Source of the DNA: Cladocopium goreaui | Taxonomy: Eukaryota > Sar > Dinophyceae > Suessiales > Symbiodiniaceae | DNA length: 64,000 nt | Assembly (NCBI GenBank): GCA_947184155.2 | Contig: CAMXCT020002037.1 | Location: forward strand, 50,563-114,562 | Direction of reading: 5' to 3' | Shown: in pieces, positions 10,494 through 17,829 of the stretch | Layout of the letters: each line of letters starts with the position of its first letter | How positions within the stretch are numbered: position 1 is the first letter of the stretch | Made by a program: the position numbers and the translations under genes | The notes under the pieces: model-generated | Seen by the model: the letters and a program-made list of their open reading frames with translations, nothing else | What the model was told of the DNA's origin: nothing | The model's database searches: none

Positions 10494-12031
10494 ATGGCCA
10501 AGAAAAGGCCTGCATCCCTTGAGGGCTTGAAAGAAAGCCAGAAAAAAAAACACAGAAACTGAATGAAAAAAATGAGGAAAGCCAACCACTGAAAGCAACA
10601 CAAGAGACAAGTGCTGAGGAGAAGCAGCAAGAAGGCCTGCAAGAAGGCCAAGTAGGAGCTTCTGAGCCCGAAGCAACTCAGGAAGAAGCAACCCAGGGGG
10701 CAACTGCTGAGGAGCAGCAAGAGGGCCTGCAAGAAGGCCACCAACCAGATGCTTCTGAAGAAGGGAAACCAGCTGCTGAGGCTGAGATAGAGGAAGCAGC
10801 AAAGATGCTTCCAGACAGTGTAGCAAAGGCAGCCCAGGCAAGCCTGAAAGAAGGCTCTGAGGCTGGTGCCACTTTGACTTCTTCCAGGCTCAAACTTCAC
10901 GAAAAAACACAGGCAGCCATCCAAGGCCTGAAAGAAGGCCACCTGTCAGAGGCTGCATTCTGGCAGGAAATCTCCAACAAAGACAGAGCTGCCTTGTGGA
11001 AAAAATATGAAGGAGCCAGGAACAAAGACCCTGAAGCCAAAGCAGCTTGGCTCCAGATGGGTGGCCCAGGTGTCCTGGATCAGAAGAAGCAACTGCTTCT
11101 GCACTTCCTGAAGACTGGTCAGGCCCAGGAAGGGGGCTTGAAAAAAAGCCAAGAAGTCGCCAACTCCAAGAAGGAGAAAGAATGGTTTGAGTGGGTCCCC
11201 TGGAAGCAGATCCTTGACTGGTATGGGGAAGAGGAGGCCCTGGCCAGGGTAGAGAGTGGTTTAATAGCAGTGAAAAAGGTGGGAAAGAAATTCTATGAAT
11301 TTCTCCTGGTGAAGATCAGGACCGAGCTCACACTGGAGCAAAAAAAAAGGATTGCTGCTGAGCAAGAAATAGCACTGCAAGGTGAGGAACTGAAGGCCTG
11401 CAAGAAGGCCTTAGCAGCAGCAAGAACAAAACAGGAATGGGATGACCTTTGGCTTGAAAAAAAGCCACAGAAAGGCTTCCAGGTTGAAGATGCTTTGTCA
11501 GAACCTTCTGAAACTTCTTCTGAACATGAGGACGAAAGTTCAGCAGAGCAACATAATCCTGCAGCAAGTTTCCTGCAAGGCCTGAAAAAAGGCCAGGCTA
11601 TGGTCTCTCAGAAAAAAGAAAAAAGAAATGATGACAAGCAGAAGCACCTCGCAAAGGAAGAGAAAGTCAAGGAGGAGGACAGCAGAGCTTGCAAGAAAGC
11701 TCAGGCAGAGAAGACTAAGATTGCCAAAAAAAAGGAAGCAGACAAAAAATGGCACACAAAGTTAGAGGAAGCCACACAAGTGGGTGAAAACGAAAAGGAC
11801 AGTAAGGTCAAGAAGATGCTGGCCTTGGTCAGCAAAGGAGTGGCTGATTTGAAGAAGGCTTGCAAGAAAGCCAAAGATGCCAGCTGGGGTGCAGATGTCC
11901 TGCAAGCTCTCATCAAATCTAGAGACAGCTTGGAAGATTTGGCAACAGATGGTGAGCTGGAAGGCATCAAGAACCACTTGCTGGAAGCAGCATCAGCTCT
12001 GAAGGCTTTCAAGAAATTGCTCACTGCCTAG
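10494..12031 (+). CDS. hairpin-element ORF3, Lys/Glu/Ala-rich protein, apparent +/-1 frameshift at A9
   Basis: Not recognised. ATG 10494 opens a frame starting MAKKRPASLEGLKES that hits TGA just after a run of nine A (10542-10550). The next frame is open and similar in composition from before that run to 12031, but has no ATG until 10805. I infer one gene with a frameshift at the A run: an indel, a sequencing slip or programmed slippage. Otherwise the protein is the 408 aa from 10805. Its hairpins read GLQEG (10634, 10724), SLKEG (10841), GLKEG (10925), GLKKS/GLKKG (11135, 11579), ACKKA (11395, 11686, 11857) and LEKKP (11451). Hairpin 12036 lies 4 nt after TAG. The region around residues 50-200 of the 10805 version looks most folded. 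Confidence 0.6.
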
Positions 12032-12209
12032 GATTGGCCTGAAAGAAGGCCTGGGACATGGCCACTTTTGCCTTGACTTGCGACAGCATGGTTGCCCCGC
12101 AAAAAAAATAAGCAGCTTGCATGCCCAGCCCCCAGGCAGCTTTTTTTGGGTAAAGAGGTTCACCTGTAAGATACATGCATGCTGCAGCTGTTTTTAATGG
12201 CTCAAGGTC
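12032..12209 (+). other. ORF3-ORF4 spacer
   Basis: One hairpin (12036). Near the end is GGCTCAAG (12199-12206), just before the ORF4 ATG at 12210. It equals the last eight bases of the dinoflagellate spliced leader and is preceded by a T run, but upstream bases do not match well. It could be a relict leader or chance. Confidence 0.35.
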
Positions 12210-14030
12210 ATGCCAGGCATCCATCAGAAAATAGAATTAACAAACACTAGGAAAAGACCAGCTCCAGGCCTGAAAGAAGGCCAGGCTCTAAGCAAGAAAC
12301 TTTTGCAACTTTGGTCCCTGGGGAAATTAAGTAGCTCAGGGCTCCAAGAAATCGCTTTTGCAGCCACTGCAGATGGCTTGCAATGTGAGAGCATAGTGGA
12401 ATTGAGCGGCTTAGGAACCTTTGGTCAATACCCAAGCAATTGCCATAGAGACCTTGTAAGGCTATTAAGGGCTAGGTTGAAAAAGTCCATGCACGGGGGC
12501 TTGCAAGAAAGCCCAACAATTTCCATTCAGGTTCCTGCCTTGGATGCCAAAGAAGAAAATCCAGAGACCAAGGCAGCATGCCACATTGTACTGCCACATT
12601 TGCTGGTTTGGCAATTATTCAGCAGCTATCCTAAGTTGGCTCCTTCGCTTTTTGGCCTTCACAAGTTGAAAGCTTTCTGGGGAAACTTGAAAAGCAATGA
12701 CCCCAGGCTGTGGGACAGTGGCTTGAAAGAAAGCCAAAAACACAAAACCATCCCTCTCTGGCTTCATGGAGATGGTGTCGAATTTTCCACAGACTCCTTA
12801 ATGACATTCACCTGGGGACCCACGCTTTATGCTCCTCAAGGCCTGAAAGAAGGCCCAAGGGAAATGCATCCCAGCCACCCCATGGATAGTTCTTTCCTCA
12901 TAACTGCATGGCCAAAGTCAGCAGCTGCTTCCAACACATGGGTGGAAATCCATGAGGTCATGGCTTGGAGCTTCACTGCTCTTTTCCAAGGTTTTCACCC
13001 AGACGTGGATTGGAAAGGGAGGCCACTGCCAACAAATTTGAAAAGGCTTGCAAGAAAGCCAATTACACCTGAGGGGCATTCCTTCTGGGTGTTCAATTTT
13101 TTAGGCGATTTGGAATACTATGCAAATCACCTAGGTTTCCCCCATTGGCAAAGCAAAAAAATTTGCTGGCTCTGTGATTGTGAGAAAGGAAACCATCTGA
13201 AAAACCCTTTTGATTTCACCTCTGAACCTGGATGGGAAATGAAATCTTTGGAAGGCTTGAAAGAAAGCCCTTGCACCAACCACACTCTGTTCAAAATCCC
13301 TGGTGGCCTACCAGAATACAGAGTGTGCTTCGATGTCTTGCACACTTTAGATTTAGGTGTGACTGCCAGGTTGGCAGGCTCCATCCTACATGCCTGGGCA
13401 TATCCACCTGGATCCAAAAAAGAGGTTGGGCCTGGCAACACTGCCAAAATATGGGCACTACTCAAAGAAGCATACGCAGAATTGCACATCACAGAGAAGT
13501 ACAACAACCTCGTGGTTTCTATGTTTACTTCTGAAAGAAACCCATTTTCACAGCCAGCAAAGCTCAAAGGCCATGCAGGAGAGATTCGACATCTCATGCC
13601 AGCATTAGCCATGGTGGCCTGGAAGAAGGCCAGTGAATGTGAGGCTTTTGCCCACATGGCTGAATGCTGCCACCAAATGGCAAATTTCTATGCCATCATT
13701 TCAGAAGATGATTTGTTCATGAAGGACAGCACAAAAGCTGAGAAGTGCTTGAAAGAAAGCATGCAGCATTACATTTGGTTGCACCGCCATTTTGGAGATG
13801 AAGTCAGATTCACATTGACGCCTAAATGCCACTATGTGGCACACATTGCTTTGATGCTGCATTTCCAAAACCCAGCTACCTGCTGGACATACAAGCAAGA
13901 ATCATTCATGGGATACATTGCAACCTTGGGCCACAGCTGCTCACATGGAACCAGAGCTTCGAGAATCAGTGAATCTTTCATCACAAAGTACACCATGGCT
14001 GTGCAGCTCAGAATCAATGAAATAATTTAG
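12210..14030 (+). CDS. hairpin-element ORF4, 606-aa putative DDE-type transposase
   Basis: Most likely the element's transposase; the family is not settled. Candidate acidic residues are D188 in LHGDGVEF, D375/D381 in FDVLHTLDLGV and E564 in YKQESFMG. A cysteine cluster CWLCDC (319, 322, 324) and KCHYVAH (540-546) could bind metal. The order, with a Cys/His insert between acidic blocks and a late QESFMG..LGHSCSHGTR motif, recalls CACTA/Plavaka-like proteins (family knowledge plus inference). Eight hairpins are in frame: GLKEG (12267, 12840), GLQES (12498), GLKES (12720, 13254), RLARKP (13045), AWKKA (13616, loop TGG) and CLKES (13746). Hairpin 14032 begins one base after TAG. The frame is complete, so it may be active. 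Confidence 0.65.
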   Translation: MPGIHQKIELTNTRKRPAPGLKEGQALSKKLLQLWSLGKLSSSGLQEIAFAATADGLQCESIVELSGLGTFGQYPSNCHRDLVRLLRARLKKSMHGGLQESPTISIQVPALDAKEENPETKAACHIVLPHLLVWQLFSSYPKLAPSLFGLHKLKAFWGNLKSNDPRLWDSGLKESQKHKTIPLWLHGDGVEFSTDSLMTFTWGPTLYAPQGLKEGPREMHPSHPMDSSFLITAWPKSAAASNTWVEIHEVMAWSFTALFQGFHPDVDWKGRPLPTNLKRLARKPITPEGHSFWVFNFLGDLEYYANHLGFPHWQSKKICWLCDCEKGNHLKNPFDFTSEPGWEMKSLEGLKESPCTNHTLFKIPGGLPEYRVCFDVLHTLDLGVTARLAGSILHAWAYPPGSKKEVGPGNTAKIWALLKEAYAELHITEKYNNLVVSMFTSERNPFSQPAKLKGHAGEIRHLMPALAMVAWKKASECEAFAHMAECCHQMANFYAIISEDDLFMKDSTKAEKCLKESMQHYIWLHRHFGDEVRFTLTPKCHYVAHIALMLHFQNPATCWTYKQESFMGYIATLGHSCSHGTRASRISESFITKYTMAVQLRINEII

Positions 14031-14123
14031 AGGCTTGAAAGAAAGCCAAGCCTGGAATGCTGCTGTAGACATGGCTTCAAAGAAAGCCCTGACACCTTCA
14101 GCTTGTCAAAGAAAAAGCTTTGC

Positions 14124-14303
14124 CAAGATCAATATCGATCAATATCGATCAATATCATTTTCAATATTTTCCATCAATTTTAATCAATCTTGATCAATCT
14201 CAAGATCAATATAGGATTGATCATGGTATTGATTTTTGAGGTCCCAACATGTGTCATTTTCAATATTATTGAAAATGATTTTTTTTCAATACAGGGATTG
14301 AAG
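14124..14303. repeat. right subterminal GATCAAT repeats
   Basis: At least five GATCAATATC/GATCAATCT units, and a TTTTCAATATTATTGAAAA inverted repeat near 14258-14276. They mirror the left end. Confidence 0.7.
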
Positions 14304-14327
14304 TTTTTCAATATCGGATCCTCAGGG
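14304..14327 (-). repeat. right TIR of hairpin element
   Basis: Exact reverse complement of 6224-6247, followed by AA, the candidate 2-bp duplication. Confidence 0.9.
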
Positions 14328-14466
14328 AACAGTAGCAGGAGGAGAAGTAATAGCAAGTCGGGGAGTATCAGCACAGTTTGTATGCTATGATGAGCCCTTA
14401 CGAAAGGGTACGGATGAGGCACCTTACGTAAGCACTCGCGATCCATAGTACGGATCACCGCGGAGC

Positions 14467-14495
14467 GATCCATACCCGATTTTTGACTCGCACCC
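14467..14495 (-). repeat. right terminal inverted repeat of outer element
   Basis: Pairs with 5151-5180. Two GATCCATA words lie just inside, at 14441 and 14467. Confidence 0.65.
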
Positions 14496-14510
14496 ATATA
14501 GAGTCCGTTC

Positions 14511-14787
14511 TAAAAGCTGTAACAATCACAAAAAGGATTTCTTTATATTTTGGGCGAACGTTGTTTTGAGTGTTTTCCTTCGTGCACAAAATCGTGCTTT
14601 TCGGTGCTTTCCCTCGTGCAAAAAATCGTGCTCTAGATCGTGCTTTTTGGTGCTTTCCCTCGTGCCAAAAACCGTGCTTTCTGGTGCTTTCTCTCGTGCC
14701 AAAAACCGTGCTCTAGATCGTGCTTTTTGGTGATCTCCTTCGTGCCAAAAATCGTGCTCTAGATCGTGCTCGCTGTTACAGCTATTA
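14511..14787. repeat. 277-bp MITE-like unit with internal CGTGCTCTAGATCGTGC repeats
   Basis: The ends are inverted (TAAAAGCTGTAACA and its counterpart TGTTACAGCTATTA). The interior is a degenerate tandem of TCGTGCTTTTTGGTGCTTTC and CTCTAGATCGTGC blocks. The minus-strand open frame across it is a repeat artefact. Confidence 0.6.
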
Positions 14788-16648
14788 GGCTTGTGTATAT
14801 ACACACACACACATATATATATATAAATACCCGATGAAGTGTCCCCATATGTCCCCATTATATCCCATCATGTCCCATTTTACATAATTACATTCCATTT
14901 AAGCCACCATCCATATCCCACTACCATCCATATCCCACTATTTCAATGAATATATCACAATATATAAAAACATATGATATATCCCTATGAATATCCTCAC
15001 ATTTCCCCATGATTATGTAAACCACCATCAATATAATATCAGGTCCTTTATGGTAGTGATGAACATGACTATGATAATAACCTCCATATAGGGTATAACT
15101 TCTAATAATTATGGCTATGTAAGTTATTTACACATGCATAACCACTGCTGCACCCTCCAAGAGCTCACCCAGGTCCTTTTTGCGTTTGCTTTCCCTCAAG
15201 CGTTGAAGCTTCAGGCTCAGGGCTTTTTGAATAAAGCGGCTGACCTTTCTCCGATCCTCGCGATCGACAGACGCGTCTACTGGGGAATGGAAAAATGGAA
15301 ACTAGTGGGATATGAATGGGATAAATATGCATAACTGGTCAACAATTCATTCATAAATGAAAATCTCCAGCGTCTACGTGTATGTTGATTAAACACCAGT
15401 CTGTACAATACTTTGTCAGATATGCACATATAAAGAGCACACACGGGCACCAATGGAGATGATCCCTCAAGGTGTGGCGGACATGGCGGAGTTGGGCCTT
15501 TTTTTGTGGGGCACGTTGCATGATGAAAAACCGGTTGAAATGAGGACTAGCTTGGATTAACCAAAAGGTATTCCCGTATGGCGTGTGTATAAATATATAT
15601 ATATATATTTATATATCCTAGGAATGCAATTCAGTGGTTGTGTTCCGCATCAAACATCCTTTTTACTTTCTGGGATTTTGTGGGTGTGCCAACAATGACA
15701 CCACCAACCAGTTGGTGCGCTTTTTCTTCTTATTATTATTCTTGTTTTTGTTGTTGTACTGCTGGTGTTGATCGTGGTGGTGTTGATCGTGGTGGTGGTC
15801 CAGGCTATCACGTGGAGCGCCCGAAGTTGGGCCGATTGGGAACCCCATGGCTTTATGTGAAGATGCTGCAGAAAAACACATGTTGCTTGGATGATCACAA
15901 TATGTACTGTATATATCTGTATATACTGTATGTATATATATATACACATATTAATATATATATATACATATATTATAGTAATATTATATATACATACATA
16001 TATATACTAATATAATATAGATCTATATATATATATATATACATGAGTTATATATTAGTTATATATTAGTGATATATTAGTGATATATTCTAATTTGTAT
16101 ATAATTTATGTATATATTATGTACCATCATTGATCATCATGTTATCTTACTTCATTTAAATAGATTATGATTAAACTGTCATTAAACTGTCATTAAACTG
16201 CCTGTCAATGGTGCTACAACCCCAATGGCTTGAGATACCAAGCATTTCTGAGGGTGAAATCTCAATTTCTCGAAGTCATTCTTTGTTCTCAACATCTTCC
16301 GCAAGAAAATTGGCATGTCAAAACCCTTTAAGTTTGAGGTTTACTATGGTTCACTATGGTTTATTATGGTTCACTGAGGGGTAAATCCCATGGTTTACTC
16401 CATCAAAAAAAAAACGATTCACCCTGATCCGCGGCGCACCGACTCTAGGCCGAAATCGCCCTGATGCACAGGCGAACGCATCCACATCATAGGATGGTCA
16501 AACTCTGCGCGATCGCTGGCAGTGACCACCTCAGAGGTCTAGGGGAATATAATGGTTGGTGGTAAATATAAACTGGTTGATATAATGGTTAATATAATGG
16601 TGAATATAATTATATATATTATTAATGAATATCATGGGTAAATATAAA
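14788..16648. other. no gene seen
   Basis: AT-rich, with TA microsatellites at 14810-14826, 15590-15618 and 15905-16045. The open frame at 15638-16015 runs into the microsatellite and has no recognisable domain. Confidence 0.5.
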
Positions 16649-16762
16649 CTGGTTGGTGGTGCAATGTGCCCATCTTGAAAAATGATGGAGTTCGTCAATG
16701 GGAAGGATGACATCCCATATATGAAATGGAAAATAAAATTCATGTTCCAAACCACCAACCAG
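16649..16762. repeat. CTGGTTGGTGGT MITE-like unit
   Basis: Begins CTGGTTGGTGGT and ends ACCACCAACCAG, exact inverted ends. The interior shares GATGGAGTTCGTCA and TTCATGTTCCAAA with units at 48109 and 51832. Confidence 0.75.
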
Positions 16763-17605
16763 CCAGCAATTCTCTGATGGCAGATGGTAGCGGAGCAGAT
16801 GAGGAACGATTTTGGGGCAACACTCTATATTGATGGATCATAGGGAAAAGAAACCATTGTTTTTTGGATATTTGATGGGATGTGGCACTGCCCAACTTGC
16901 TATGATATTTAGGTTTGTCTGAGAAAGGGTAGTTGTACCACCCCGAAGCGGGAATTTCAATAGGAACATGATGATTGACCATGGAATTTTGGGGGTATAC
17001 GTTCAGATAAACCTCAAATAGATAGGTTAACATAGGTTAACCATGAAAACTAGAGGTGCCGTCATACTTCAACCATTAAAACCCACGGCTTTTCGATCAT
17101 CAAACCACAGCGGATTAAACTCACCACGGCTTCGCAGCTAAATTTTGGCACCTCCAACTTAGCTTGGTTTATGTTTCTGGGTTAAGAACTGAATTTATGG
17201 TGGATAAATGATAAATGGAACTAGTCAATATGGATGGATTCAAAACCAAAGAAATGGAGGAACCAACTTGTATGGTATCTACCATGAAAGTAGATTGTGA
17301 AGAAATCACGTTTAAAGTTTATGTTTGTGTGTATGTGCTCGTGAAATTCCCATGACGTGTTGTGCAAGTACATTCTTATTGATCTTAATATTAGCAGGGA
17401 CATCATCGTGTTCAATGTATGTTTGTCACTGCGCTGAGTAGGCGGGAACCCGAAAAAATGTGGGTTTCTGATACTAACCAACAAACATGTCACTCTTAGC
17501 GGACATTTAAGTGGGGCTATACAAATGGAAAAAGAAACAGGGATATATGATATATCTATGATATCTATATAGTGTATCCATCAATCCTATATATATTTTT
17601 TTTTT
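16763..17605. other. no gene seen
   Basis: Unremarkable sequence up to the copia LTR. A T run (17596-17605) directly abuts the LTR. Confidence 0.5.
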
Positions 17606-17761
17606 TGAAGCAGCACCATGTCACTTGCAGCTCAGGGATCACTTGCACCAATCGAGGCAACATCCGTTCCATCTGTAGCCAACTTTCATTGCTCAGGCGT
17701 GCAAAACAAGGAAGGCGGCTTTTGTGGGCCCAGGGGGGCCAAAGGTTCCGTGGAGCTACCA
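17606..17761 (+). repeat. 5' LTR of copia element
   Basis: TGAAGCAGCACC..GAGCTACCA, identical to 45634-45789 over 156 bp. Confidence 0.9.
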
Positions 17762-17763
17762 AA

Positions 17764-17777
17764 CTGGTAGCGGAGCC
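17764..17777 (+). other. primer-binding site of copia element
   Basis: TGGTAGCGGAGCCC lies 2 bp after the LTR. It has the TGG start of a sequence complementary to a tRNA 3' end. The tRNA is not identified; initiator Met-like is likely for copia (family knowledge). Confidence 0.7.
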
Positions 17778-17829
17778 CCAATAGGGGGTCTCCGGATACC
17801 TAGGAAGGTATAGGAGGTGAAGCAGCGCC

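Larger units (their letters stand above)
6568..14088 (+). repeat. dispersed 16-nt hairpin family, about 45 copies, all plus-strand
   Basis: Consensus GGCYTGMAAGAARGCC: 5-bp stem, 6-nt loop. Starts: 6568, 6680, 7136, 7175, 7283, 7577, 7618, 7705, 7948, 7985, 8324, 8375, 8673, 8752, 8904, 9019, 9148, 9190, 9232, 9669, 9716, 9758, 9805, 10524, 10634, 10724, 10841, 10925, 11135, 11395, 11451, 11579, 11686, 11857, 12036, 12267, 12498, 12720, 12840, 13045, 13254, 13616, 13746, 14032, 14073. Stem arms are GGCCT/AGGCC (23), GGCTT/AAGCC (13), TGCTT/AAGCA (3), AGCTT/AAGCT (2), TGCCT/AGGCA (1) and AGCCT/AGGCT (1). Two more (8904, 9758) have a G-U pair. Loops are mostly GAAAGA or GCAAGA, rarely GAAAAA, GAGAGA, GGAAGA, CAAAGA or CGAAGA. 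Copies lie in ORFs and spacers. No minus-oriented copy was seen. Confidence 0.95.
6224..14327 (+). mobile_element. 8.1-kb TIR element carrying the hairpin family
   Basis: Exact 24-bp terminal inverted repeats, starting CCCTGAGGATCC, lie at 6224-6247 and 14304-14327. AA stands immediately outside each end (6222-6223 and 14328-14329). Removing the element with one AA rejoins a CAG/TAG-rich tract, which supports a 2-bp target duplication. Subterminal zones at both ends hold clustered GATCAAT repeats and a TATTGAAAA/TTTTCAATA inverted repeat. Inside are four long intronless plus-strand ORFs, two small ones, a 41-bp tandem array and about 45 copies of one small hairpin. The superfamily is not certain. 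The TIR is not CACTA-like, although the 606-aa protein has CACTA/Plavaka-like features. Confidence 0.85.
5151..14495. mobile_element. outer TIR element, interrupted by the hairpin element
   Basis: The left end (5151-5180) starts GGGTACGAGTCAAAA and continues to GGTATGGATC. The right end (14467-14495) is its near-perfect reverse complement and finishes TTTTGACTCGCACCC. Both arms carry multiple GATCCATACC repeats, a typical subterminal arrangement. Flanking bases are AT on both sides, so a 2- or 4-bp AT duplication is possible but unprovable inside TA repeats. Without the inserted 6224-14327 element it would be about 1.24 kb, with no convincing transposase, so probably non-autonomous. Confidence 0.65.

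Noticed and set aside
6568..14088. Hairpins as individual transposon insertions with target duplications
   Set aside because: Flanking bases show no consistent direct duplication of any length, and a bare 16-bp insertion would shift frame. Gene conversion or templated copying remains possible.
6224..14327. CACTA (EnSpm) assignment from ORF4
   Set aside because: The termini do not start CACTA and the apparent duplication is 2 bp, so family membership is left open.
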